8,994 nt of DNA, from the NCBI GenBank assembly GCA_947253135.1, contig CAMXYS010000064.1, positions 1 through 8,994 of the forward strand. The letters run 5' to 3'. This DNA is from an uncultured Clostridia bacterium. Lineage in GTDB: Bacteria > Bacillota > Clostridia > Saccharofermentanales > Fastidiosipilaceae. Positions 1 to 6,357 of the stretch are shown here, piece by piece (position 1 is the first letter of the stretch; each line of letters starts with the position of its first letter). Made by a program: the position numbers and the translations under genes. The notes beneath the pieces are model-generated. The model was not told the DNA's origin. It searched no databases and saw only the letters and a program-made list of their open reading frames with translations.

Positions 1-2
1 GT

Positions 3-575
3 TTCTACCGGCAGCCGGCTATTTTTTTAAATCCGCCTAGAGAGGTGGCAGCTGATCTGGCGGATTGGTCACTTGCGGGAGGCTTAGGTCCGGGAGGTCA
101 GTCAGCTGAGGTGATGGACAAGGACAGCATTTGGTCAGCCGGCAATTTTGTGCGTGGCGCCTATTTTCGAGAGCAAGCCGGTGGAAATTTACCTGCTAAT
201 TATCCGGTGCTTGCCGGCTTTAGCGGGGGGACAGCCCAGTCTATTAAAAGCATCGATTTAACAGCACCCTACTATGCGGAGCCGGAGCGAGTGCAGCAAA
301 AAATAATGGGCCATATAGAAGAACTGGCCGGTTTTCAGGGCAACTTGAAGCCCTGGGGGAAAAGACAAATTAAAATTCGGAGTGAAGATATTCGGCACAG
401 GGTCTTAACTTTGATTGTGCCGGCTAACAGCCCGCCTGCAGCGATGGCCTTGCTGGAGCCGCTAAAGACCGCAGCCGGTGGACACGGGGTGGTTCTAGAT
501 ATCCAAAAACAAGGGCACAGCCGGCGTTACCAAGATGACCGGGCTCGTTCGTCCGGCTTCCAGAGCGGGCCCTGA
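3..575 (+). CDS. C-terminal part of a protein ending in a CdiA-like endonuclease toxin domain (5' partial, possibly degenerate)
   Basis: The frame is open from the left edge to TGA at 573-575, so this is the 3' end of a longer gene. A GTG at 45 exists but has no well-spaced ribosome-binding site, so I do not take it as the start. Counting from that GTG, residues about 28-155 follow a pattern I recall from C-terminal nuclease domains of CdiA and other polymorphic toxins: RG with an acidic residue just after, GGNLPANYPV, SIKSIDLTAPYY, a helix ending in LAGFQG, and RVLTLIVPANSPPA with GVVLDI near the end. Relatives usually show RGxxIE and FPVID where this protein has RGAYFRE and YPVLA. The expected acidic residues of the PD-(D/E)XK-type site therefore seem lost, while the lysine of SIKSID (residue 68) is kept. 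No immunity ORF lies between the stop and yerC. The family call rests on recall without a search. The delivery and upstream domains are outside the window. Confidence 0.55.
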   Translation, partial: FYRQPAIFLNPPREVAADLADWSLAGGLGPGGQSAEVMDKDSIWSAGNFVRGAYFREQAGGNLPANYPVLAGFSGGTAQSIKSIDLTAPYYAEPERVQQKIMGHIEELAGFQGNLKPWGKRQIKIRSEDIRHRVLTLIVPANSPPAAMALLEPLKTAAGGHGVVLDIQKQGHSRRYQDDRARSSGFQSGP

Positions 576-589
576 AAACTGCTCTTTCC

Positions 590-618
590 TTGATCTGGTC
601 AGGGCGTTGGGGTAAGAT
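590..618 (+). promoter_or_regulatory. candidate sigma-A promoter for yerC-secA
   Basis: TTGATC at 590-595 and TAAGAT at 613-618 are separated by 17 bp. Each matches the vegetative hexamers at 4 of 6 positions. The site lies in the gap between the toxin-like gene and yerC and would start transcription about 35 nt before the yerC ATG. It is a weak match, judged by eye only. Confidence 0.35.
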
Positions 619-658
619 ATACAATGTTATTTTAGCGGTATGGACTGGGTGTTAAAAC

Positions 659-961
659 ATGAACGATAAGTTAAGAGACGAGCATACAGATCAACTTTTT
701 TCAGGTATTTTAACTTTAAAAAATATTGAAGACTGCTATGCCTTTTTTACCGACCTCTGTACCATATCCGAGGTTAAGTCGATGGCGCAGCGTTTTCAAG
801 TGGCACAAATGTTAAGACAGGGTGCCCGCTATACAGATATTTGCGCTGAAACAGGGGTCAGCACGGCCACCATCAGCCGGGTGAACCGTTGCTTGGAGTA
901 TGGCTCGGACGGCTACAATATCGTGCTGGACCGCTTAGCGGAGCACACAGATCAGGAATAA
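659..961 (+). CDS. yerC: YerC/YecD-family TrpR-like DNA-binding protein
   Basis: This 100-residue protein belongs to the TrpR-like YerC/YecD family of small Firmicutes proteins, thought to be helical DNA-binding regulators with unclear ligand and targets. It shows the family layout. An N-terminal helical part (LFSGILTLKNIEDCYAFFTDLCT) leads into a segment like the Trp repressor DNA-binding region: SEVKSMAQRFQVAQMLRQG, then a helix-turn-helix at about residues 58-77 (YTDICAETGVSTATISRVNR). The length is normal for the family. The ATG at 659 has only a weak GGGTG ribosome-binding site 7-8 nt upstream, but the N-terminus fits the family. It lies 49 nt before secA on the same strand and is probably co-transcribed with it. 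Nothing in the sequence shows that it regulates secA. The family call is secure and the target is unknown. Confidence 0.9.
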   Translation: MNDKLRDEHTDQLFSGILTLKNIEDCYAFFTDLCTISEVKSMAQRFQVAQMLRQGARYTDICAETGVSTATISRVNRCLEYGSDGYNIVLDRLAEHTDQE

Positions 962-963
962 AA

Positions 964-990
964 GGTTGACGGCCACTTAGCCGTACGACC
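964..990 (+). promoter_or_regulatory. imperfect hairpin in the yerC-secA gap
   Basis: ACGGC (969-973) pairs with GCCGT (980-984) around a 6-nt loop. GGT (964-966) can pair with ACC (988-990) outside a small internal loop. No T-run follows, so it is not a terminator. It ends 20 nt before the secA start, just ahead of the AGGGTG ribosome-binding site (997-1002). It may be a leader structure or processing site, or chance. Confidence 0.25.
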
Positions 991-1010
991 GCAATCAGGG
1001 TGTACAATAA

Positions 1011-3866
1011 ATGGGATTATTTAAGAAAATTTTTGGTAGTTACAGCGACCGGGAAATTAAGCGTTTAAGGCCTTTACAAGAGGCTGTCTTGGCCAAGGAA
1101 AAAGAGTACGAACAGCTTTCCGAAACTGAGTTGAAGGGCAAGACAAAAGTCTTCAAGGAGCGGCTGGCGGCGGGAGAAACTTTAGATGATATTTTACCCG
1201 ATGCTTTTGCTGCCGTGCGAGAGGCTGCTTGGCGGGTTTTGGACATGAAACATTATCCGGTCCAGGTTTTAGGTGGAATCGTCTTGCACCAGGGCAGAAT
1301 TGCCGAAATGAAGACCGGTGAAGGTAAAACCTTGGTGGCGACCCTGCCGGTTTATCTGAACGCCCTGACAGGTCAGGGGGTCCACGTTGTTACAGTTAAT
1401 GATTATTTGGCCCGCCGTGACAGTGAATGGATGGGCAAAGTCTACCGCTACTTGGGACTGGAAGTCGGTCTGATCGTCCATGGCATTTCCAACGCCGAGA
1501 GGCACAAGGCTTATCAAGCCGACATAACCTATGGAACGAACAACGAGTTCGGTTTTGATTATCTGCGCGACAACATGGTCACCTACAAAGAAGAAATGGT
1601 GCAGCGGCCCCTACATTTTGCCATTGTCGACGAAGTGGACTCCATCTTAATTGATGAAGCGAGAACGCCTCTCATTATTTCAGGTCGCGGCGATGCGTCC
1701 ACGGATATGTATGTCAAGGCGGATGCCTTTGTGAAACGTCTCCACCCGCTGGTCGTCAGTGAAATGGAAGACAATGATTCATTGGATGAACTTACCGCAA
1801 ACTACGACTATGTGGTCGATGAAAAGGCTAAAACAGCTACTCTGACCGCCCGTGGCATCGCCAAGGCGGAGCAGCATTTTCGCTTGAAAAACCTGGCCGA
1901 TGAGGGCAACTATGATTTGCAACACTACCTTAACAATGCCCTCAAAGCCAATGGGACGATGCACTTAGATGATCAATACGTTATTCACGAAGGTAAAATT
2001 GTGATTGTCGATGACTTCACTGGGCGTCTGATGTTCGGCCGCCGCTATAGTGATGGCTTGCACCAGGCGATCGAAGCTAAAGAGGGCGTAGAAGTCCAAA
2101 ACGAAAGCAAGACGTTGGCGACGATCACCTTCCAGAATTACTTCAGAATGTACAGCAAATTATCCGGCATGACCGGTACGGCCGAGACGGAAGAAGACGA
2201 GTTCCGTGATATTTACGGGCTGGATGTAATTGTTATACCGACGAATAAAGCCGGTCGTAGAGAAGACTTGGATGATGCTGTCTATAAAACCGAAAACGGT
2301 AAGTACAAGGCCCTGTTGAATGAAGTTATGGCCGCCCATGAAAAGGGGCAGCCAATCCTGATCGGTACTGTTTCAGTTGAGCGATCCGAGTACCTCTCGT
2401 CACTCTTTAAGCGCTACAATATCCACCACAATGTCTTAAATGCCAAGCAGCATGAGCGCGAGGCGGAGATTGTCGCCCAAGCCGGACGTTTTGGAGCGGT
2501 CACTATCGCCACCAACATGGCCGGCCGTGGTACGGATATTTTGCTGGGCGGTAACCCCGAGTTTATGGCCCGTCAACAATTAAAGCGAGAGGGCTATGAA
2601 GAAGAGCTGATCGAACAGTCCACCGCCTATAACGAGACCGACGATGAAGAAGTTTTGGCTGCCCGACAAAAGTTCCATGATTTGGAAAAGGAGTACGAGG
2701 AGATCACCAAGGCCGAGCATGAGCGGGTGGTAGAAGCCGGTGGCCTTTATATTATCGGCACGGAGCGACATGAATCTCGCCGGATCGACAACCAGTTGCG
2801 GGGACGGGCCGGTCGTCAGGGAGACCCCGGTAAGAGTAAATTTTACCTTTCTCTGGAAGATGATTTGATGCGCCTGTTTGGTGGCGAGCGTTTGCAAAAT
2901 ATGTTCAATAGCTTGGGCATTGATGAAGATATGCAAATTCAAAATCGCCTTTTGACTAGTCAAATTGAATCAGCTCAGCGCAAGGTGGAGGGGCGCAACT
3001 TCGGCATTCGCAAAAATGTTTTGAATTATGATGACGTCATGAATCAGCAGCGTGAAATGATTTACAAGCAGCGGCGTCAAGTTTTGGACGGTGAAAATTT
3101 ACAGGACTTTTACGAACGCAGCATCGCCAATTTAGCGGAACAGGAAGTCCACACTTATTGTCCTGACCACGGTGACGACAGCAATTGGGACATACCTGCC
3201 TTGGCGACCCGACTGGCCGATCTCTTCGGTCCTTTGCCGGTCATTGCTGAATTAAAACATGCCGGTGAAGGGGATTTTGATCGCGAGGCATTTATTGAAG
3301 ATCTCAAAAATGCAGCCTTGGATTTTTATCGCCACCGCGAAGATGAACTGGGTTCAGCTGAGCTGATGCGTGAAGCAGAGCGGATTGTCTTGCTAAAGAT
3401 AGTTGATCAGCGCTGGATGGACCACATTGATACGATGGACGAATTGCGCAACAGCATTGGCATGCGCGGCTATGGTCAACATGACCCGGTCATTGAGTAC
3501 CAGCGTGAAGGCACTGAAATGTTTGATGAAATGAACGCTATGATTCAAGAAGATTCCGTGCGTTTGATTATGCGTGCCAGCTTCTCAACCAATGAGCCTA
3601 TGCAACGTGAGCAGGCCTACCATGATATGGAAGAACACCACAACGAAGCAGCTCCCCTGGCGACGGCCGCCCCGACCGGACAGGCTGCAGCCGGAGGCGT
3701 TAACACAGCTGACCGCAGCACCGCAATTTCACAAGGGGCCAAAGAGCATGCCGCTGCCGCCGCAGCAGAGCCGGTTAAGCGTGACAGCAGCAAAGTCGGC
3801 CGCAATGATCCCTGTCCTTGCGGCAGTGGAAAAAAATATAAAAATTGCCACGGCAAAAGAAATTAA
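1011..3866 (+). CDS. secA: SecA, preprotein translocase ATPase subunit
   Basis: SecA is the cytoplasmic and membrane-peripheral ATPase that drives unfolded preproteins through the SecYEG channel. The 951-residue product is complete, with the ATG at 1011 preceded by AGGGTG at 997-1002. Visible parts in order are: the N-terminal SecA helix region; Walker A MKTGEGKT (100-107); DEVD Walker B motif (207-210) within the SecA signature DEVDSILIDEARTP; the preprotein cross-linking region, about 225-370; SGMTGTA (385-391); and the second motor domain with IGTVSVERSE (451-460) and GRGTD (505-509). The helical scaffold and wing regions follow. After an Ala-rich variable linker (about 884-925) comes the SEC-C zinc tail, with C935, C937, C946 and H947 as metal ligands for zinc and SecB or ribosome contacts. 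All motor motifs are intact. In many Firmicutes secA is followed by prfB; here a terminator and an amidohydrolase follow. Confidence 0.98.
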   Translation: MGLFKKIFGSYSDREIKRLRPLQEAVLAKEKEYEQLSETELKGKTKVFKERLAAGETLDDILPDAFAAVREAAWRVLDMKHYPVQVLGGIVLHQGRIAEMKTGEGKTLVATLPVYLNALTGQGVHVVTVNDYLARRDSEWMGKVYRYLGLEVGLIVHGISNAERHKAYQADITYGTNNEFGFDYLRDNMVTYKEEMVQRPLHFAIVDEVDSILIDEARTPLIISGRGDASTDMYVKADAFVKRLHPLVVSEMEDNDSLDELTANYDYVVDEKAKTATLTARGIAKAEQHFRLKNLADEGNYDLQHYLNNALKANGTMHLDDQYVIHEGKIVIVDDFTGRLMFGRRYSDGLHQAIEAKEGVEVQNESKTLATITFQNYFRMYSKLSGMTGTAETEEDEFRDIYGLDVIVIPTNKAGRREDLDDAVYKTENGKYKALLNEVMAAHEKGQPILIGTVSVERSEYLSSLFKRYNIHHNVLNAKQHEREAEIVAQAGRFGAVTIATNMAGRGTDILLGGNPEFMARQQLKREGYEEELIEQSTAYNETDDEEVLAARQKFHDLEKEYEEITKAEHERVVEAGGLYIIGTERHESRRIDNQLRGRAGRQGDPGKSKFYLSLEDDLMRLFGGERLQNMFNSLGIDEDMQIQNRLLTSQIESAQRKVEGRNFGIRKNVLNYDDVMNQQREMIYKQRRQVLDGENLQDFYERSIANLAEQEVHTYCPDHGDDSNWDIPALATRLADLFGPLPVIAELKHAGEGDFDREAFIEDLKNAALDFYRHREDELGSAELMREAERIVLLKIVDQRWMDHIDTMDELRNSIGMRGYGQHDPVIEYQREGTEMFDEMNAMIQEDSVRLIMRASFSTNEPMQREQAYHDMEEHHNEAAPLATAAPTGQAAAGGVNTADRSTAISQGAKEHAAAAAAEPVKRDSSKVGRNDPCPCGSGKKYKNCHGKRN

Positions 3867-3884
3867 GCCGGACAAGCAGCATTT

Positions 3885-3913
3885 AAAAAGGGGGCTAGAG
3901 GGCCTCCTTTTTT
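3885..3913 (+). terminator. rho-independent terminator after secA
   Basis: AAAAAGGGGGC (3885-3895) pairs with GCCTCCTTTTT (3902-3912) as an 11-bp stem with one G-U pair and a 6-nt loop, ending in six T (3908-3913). It starts 18 nt after the secA stop. The ribosome-binding site of the next gene begins immediately after the T-run, so the hairpin also sits in the leader of any transcript that reads through. Confidence 0.85.
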
Positions 3914-3927
3914 AGAAGGGTGTAAAG

Positions 3928-5244
3928 ATGAAAGAAGCAATCTTATTCGAAAAAATTAATTGCTTAACAGCAGGCGAGGACGGCGTGGTTAAAGCTTTAA
4001 GGGATATGTATGTAGCTGTCGCTGAAGGTGATATCCAAGTTGTTACTCAGGACCGCGCCGCGGCGGTAGCCACCTTACCACCCACCTTTTTGAGCTACCG
4101 CGGTCAGGACAAGCTCCTGTTGCCGGCCTTTGCCAATGCCCATACTCACTTGCCCATGTCTCTTTTGCGTAACAGTGCCGACGACTTAAGGCTACATGAG
4201 TGGTTGTACAACAATATTTTTCCGCGGGAAGCGAAAATGAGACCGGAAGATATCAGGGTGGGGACAGAGTTGTCACTGCTAGAATTGATAGCTGGCGGCG
4301 TGGTTTGTCTGGCAGATATGTACATGATGCCGGAAGAAACAGCCGGTGCTTGCCTGGAGGCCGGTGTGCGGCTTAACTTTTGCTGTGAAAGCAGGAGCAC
4401 GGGTCCTTCGGGCTATACCGAAATGCGGCCGGACTGGGCTGAAGCCGCTGTGCGCGACTGGGAAGGGCGCTACGATGACCGCTTCAGAGTTTCCCTCTTA
4501 ATACATTCTGTCTACTTGCATCAACCGGAAATATATCCTTTGACGGCGACTCTGGCAAAGTCTTTGGGGGTGGGGATCCACCTGCATTTGTCTGAGACGC
4601 AGAAAGAAAATGCAGATTGCCTAAAGGATTATGGCTTGACGCCGACTGCAAAATTGGTGGCAGACGGCATTTTTGACGTGCCGACTTTAGCTGCTCACTG
4701 CGTTTGGTTGTCAGCAGAAGACCGGACTATTCTAAGAGAAAAAAAAGTAGCCTGCAGCCACAATCCGACCAGCAATCTTAAATTGGGCAGTGGTATAGCT
4801 GAGATAGGCAAGCTGGTAGAAGAAGAGATCAGAGTTTGTTTGGGCACCGACGGAGCGGCCAGTAACAACCGCTTGGACTTGTATGCTGAAATGAGACTGG
4901 CAGCCCTGTTGGCCAAGGGCAAGGCCTGCGACCCGGTTGCTCTCACAGCGGACCAAGTCTTTAAAATGGCCACAGTTGAAGGCTACCGGTCCTTGCGCTT
5001 TGACCGCGGCGGAATCATTGCAGCTGGTGAACCGGCTGACCTGCAAGTGCTGTGTCTGTCCGACCCCAACCTCCAGCCGCCGGCTTCTTTGCTTTCAGCG
5101 GTAGTCTACAGTGCGGGGCCGGAAAATGTGGAGTCCACCCTCTGCAATGGTGAATTTCTTTTCTACAAAGGTATGCACACAACCCTGGACGCCGAAAAAA
5201 TAACAGCAGAGGCGGGTGCCAGAACTCGTTTTTTAAGCAATTGA
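3928..5244 (+). CDS. mtaD: amidohydrolase, probable 5'-methylthioadenosine/S-adenosylhomocysteine deaminase
   Basis: This 438-residue cytosolic metal-dependent hydrolase belongs to the TRZ/ATZ-MtaD branch of the amidohydrolase superfamily. It most likely deaminates methylthioadenosine, S-adenosylhomocysteine or a related adenosine compound to the inosine form. The (beta/alpha)8 barrel motifs are intact: NAHTH (metal ligands H72 and H74), HLHLSE (metal ligand H220 with catalytic E223), AAHCVWL (H257), SHNPTSNLKLGSG (277-289) and LGTDG (metal ligand D308). The stretch LLRNSADDLRLHEWL followed by FPREAK is characteristic of MtaD-type proteins, as opposed to guanine or cytosine deaminases. The ATG at 3928 follows AGAAGGGTG at 3914-3922. 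No methionine-salvage gene is visible nearby, so the substrate is inferred from the family. There is no room for a promoter between the secA terminator and this gene. Expression needs read-through or a promoter inside the secA end. Confidence 0.85.
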   Translation: MKEAILFEKINCLTAGEDGVVKALRDMYVAVAEGDIQVVTQDRAAAVATLPPTFLSYRGQDKLLLPAFANAHTHLPMSLLRNSADDLRLHEWLYNNIFPREAKMRPEDIRVGTELSLLELIAGGVVCLADMYMMPEETAGACLEAGVRLNFCCESRSTGPSGYTEMRPDWAEAAVRDWEGRYDDRFRVSLLIHSVYLHQPEIYPLTATLAKSLGVGIHLHLSETQKENADCLKDYGLTPTAKLVADGIFDVPTLAAHCVWLSAEDRTILREKKVACSHNPTSNLKLGSGIAEIGKLVEEEIRVCLGTDGAASNNRLDLYAEMRLAALLAKGKACDPVALTADQVFKMATVEGYRSLRFDRGGIIAAGEPADLQVLCLSDPNLQPPASLLSAVVYSAGPENVESTLCNGEFLFYKGMHTTLDAEKITAEAGARTRFLSN

Positions 5245-5320
5245 GCTTTGTTTTTACAAACAGTTGTAGTACCTGTAGGTTGTGAGATGAAAAGGCATAC
5301 CTAACTTGTAAATAAAATTT

Positions 5321-5341
5321 TAATAATAACGATTATCATTA
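5321..5341. promoter_or_regulatory. Fur/PerR-type operator candidate upstream of rubrerythrin
   Basis: TAATAATAA and TTATCATTA flank CGA as a near-perfect inverted repeat, with 8 of 9 paired positions matching. Aligned by eye over 5325-5343, 14 of 19 positions agree with the classic Fur consensus, including the stretch GATTATCATT. Rubrerythrin genes in clostridia are known PerR targets, so a Fur-family repressor is the likely partner. The site ends 18 bp upstream of the predicted -35 hexamer, rather far for simple steric repression. Either the promoter call is off or other contacts exist. Confidence 0.55.
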
Positions 5342-5359
5342 AAAAACACCTCTTTAATC

Positions 5360-5388
5360 TTGAAGCTGACTTTGTCTGATGTTATGAT
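5360..5388 (+). promoter_or_regulatory. sigma-A type promoter of the rubrerythrin gene
   Basis: TTGAAG (5360-5365) and TATGAT (5383-5388) are separated by 17 bp and match the vegetative consensus at 4 of 6 and 5 of 6 positions. Transcription would start near 5395, giving a leader of about 75 nt before the rubrerythrin ATG. Confidence 0.6.
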
Positions 5389-5397
5389 GAGTTCATA

Positions 5398-5428
5398 CCT
5401 TGAAAGTCGTTGGCGGACTCAATCAAGG
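5398..5428 (+). promoter_or_regulatory. 5' leader stem-loop of rubrerythrin mRNA
   Basis: CCTTGA (5398-5403) pairs with TCAAGG (5423-5428). Inside an asymmetric internal loop, AGTC (5405-5408) pairs with GACT (5416-5419) around a 7-nt loop. It would lie within a few nucleotides of the predicted 5' end of the transcript. That is the usual place for a stabilising stem-loop, though a regulatory role is equally possible. The rest of the 5245-5469 gap is AT-rich and shows no ORF. Confidence 0.35.
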
Positions 5429-5469
5429 ACGATTACAAACTGTAATTCATAGTAGAAGAGAGGTTATTT

Positions 5470-6024
5470 ATGGCACGTGACATCAGTGAATTGAAGGGCA
5501 CTAAAACAGAGGCGAATTTGTTGGATGCTTTTGCCGGTGAGTCCCAGGCGAACACCAAGTATACTTACTATGCCAGCCAGGCAAAGAAAGACGGCTACAA
5601 TCAAATCAATGAAATTTTCCTCGAGACAGCCCGCAACGAGAATATGCACGCTAAACAGTGGTTCAAGTACCTGCACGACGGCGGCATTCCCGACACTGCA
5701 ACAAACCTGAAAGATGCTGCAGCCGGTGAGAACTACGAATGGACCGATATGTACAAGCGGATGGCTGAGGAGGCTGATGAAGAAGGTTTCTCCCAGATCG
5801 CTGCTAAATTCCGCGCTGTCGGTGCAATCGAAAAAGTTCACGAAGAGCGTTATCTGAAACTCTTGGAGAGTGTCGAAAATAATACTGTTTTCGCCAAAGA
5901 AGAAGAAGTGACTTGGGTTTGCCACGAGTGCGGACACGTTGTGGTCGGCAAGAACCCGCCTAAGGTCTGCCCGGTTTGCGCACATCCACAAAGCTACTTT
6001 GCTATGCAGGCCAACAACTACTAA
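5470..6024 (+). CDS. rbr: rubrerythrin
   Basis: Rubrerythrin is a cytoplasmic non-haem diiron protein of anaerobes that reduces hydrogen peroxide to water with electrons from rubredoxin or NADH-dependent reductases. The 184-residue product is full length. The N-terminal four-helix ferritin-like domain carries the expected diiron ligands: E24, E57 with H60 (ExxH), E87 and E90 in GENYEW, and E121 with H124 (ExxH). The C-terminal rubredoxin-like domain has C151, C154, C167 and C170, with the short 12-residue gap between Cys pairs typical of rubrerythrin. The ATG at 5470 has a strong GAGAGG ribosome-binding site 6 nt upstream (5458-5463). The gene has its own promoter and a Fur/PerR-like palindrome upstream, suggesting induction by peroxide or metal limitation. 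It ends in a strong terminator, and a small rubredoxin-like gene follows. Confidence 0.97.
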   Translation: MARDISELKGTKTEANLLDAFAGESQANTKYTYYASQAKKDGYNQINEIFLETARNENMHAKQWFKYLHDGGIPDTATNLKDAAAGENYEWTDMYKRMAEEADEEGFSQIAAKFRAVGAIEKVHEERYLKLLESVENNTVFAKEEEVTWVCHECGHVVVGKNPPKVCPVCAHPQSYFAMQANNY

Positions 6025-6059
6025 TTGAGCCGAACGGTTCTACGTTGTTTCACAGGACA

Positions 6060-6095
6060 AAAAAGAGCAGGGGACGGCTGTCCTCTGCTCTTTTT
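6060..6095. terminator. strong rho-independent terminator after rubrerythrin
   Basis: AAAAAGAGCAG (6060-6070) pairs perfectly with CTGCTCTTTTT (6085-6095). GGGAC (6071-6075) continues the stem with GTCCT (6080-6084) around the loop GGCT. The result is a 16-bp stem with one G-U pair. The A-run before and T-run after could let it work in both directions. It separates rubrerythrin from the rubredoxin-like gene starting 49 nt later. Confidence 0.92.
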
Positions 6096-6143
6096 GTTAG
6101 GAAGGCACAATTGAATTTTCGATCAAGACAGGAGATGACCTCT

Positions 6144-6347
6144 ATGAAAATTTTTAAATGCCATGACTGCGGCTATACCAAAGAAGCTGAAAGTATGCCA
6201 GAAGACTACAGTTGCCCGGTTTGTGAAGCCGGTGGCGAAACTTTTTTTGAAGCTTCCCGGTCATATATCCCGGACCATTTGATCAATGAACCGGCCGACA
6301 CCGCTGCAGCTGAGTTGGTCAAGGCAGATACTTCAGCGCATAAGTGA
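6144..6347 (+). CDS. small rubredoxin-like iron-binding protein
   Basis: This 67-residue protein has two knuckles, CHDCGY (C6, C9) and CPVC (C24, C27), that form a rubredoxin-like Fe(Cys)4 site. The gap between the Cys pairs is 14 residues, close to the rubredoxin-like domain of rubrerythrin and much shorter than in classical rubredoxin. An Ala-rich, Cys-free tail of about 40 residues follows. I chose the ATG at 6144 because AGGAG (6130-6134) lies 9 nt upstream. The ATG at 6135 abuts that ribosome-binding site, and the frame stays open further upstream into rubrerythrin without coding character. Its place directly after rubrerythrin suggests electron transfer to rubrerythrin or another oxidative-stress protein; this is inference. 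No promoter is visible between the preceding terminator and the gene. A zinc-ribbon role cannot be excluded. Confidence 0.85.
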   Translation: MKIFKCHDCGYTKEAESMPEDYSCPVCEAGGETFFEASRSYIPDHLINEPADTAAAELVKADTSAHK

Positions 6348-6357
6348 GGCGGCAGAC

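Noticed and set aside
966..971. TTGACG as -35 of a secA promoter
   Set aside because: No -10-like hexamer lies 16-18 bp downstream; the nearest (TACAAT at 1003) is about 31 bp away.
2580..2963. 127-codon open frame antisense to secA
   Set aside because: It lies wholly inside the conserved SecA motor and shows no recognisable domain.
5247..5268. Short inverted repeats (TTTGT/ACAAA and TACAA/TTGTA) right after the amidohydrolase stop, as a terminator
   Set aside because: The stems are only 5 bp and AT-rich, mutually exclusive, and not followed by a T-run.
5464..5991. 175-codon open frame antisense to rubrerythrin
   Set aside because: It mirrors the codon pattern of a highly conserved + strand gene and shows no family likeness or ribosome-binding site of its own.
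5976..6143. Upstream extension of the rubredoxin-like reading frame back to 5976
   Set aside because: It overlaps the end of rubrerythrin and runs across the terminator hairpin. Its translation looks random, and the AGGAG site supports a start at 6144.
6286..6357. ATG at 6286 as start of the DUF1275 gene
   Set aside because: It has no ribosome-binding site, would overlap the rubredoxin-like gene by 62 nt, and adds residues not needed by the first membrane segment. TTG at 6358 has a well-placed TGAGG.
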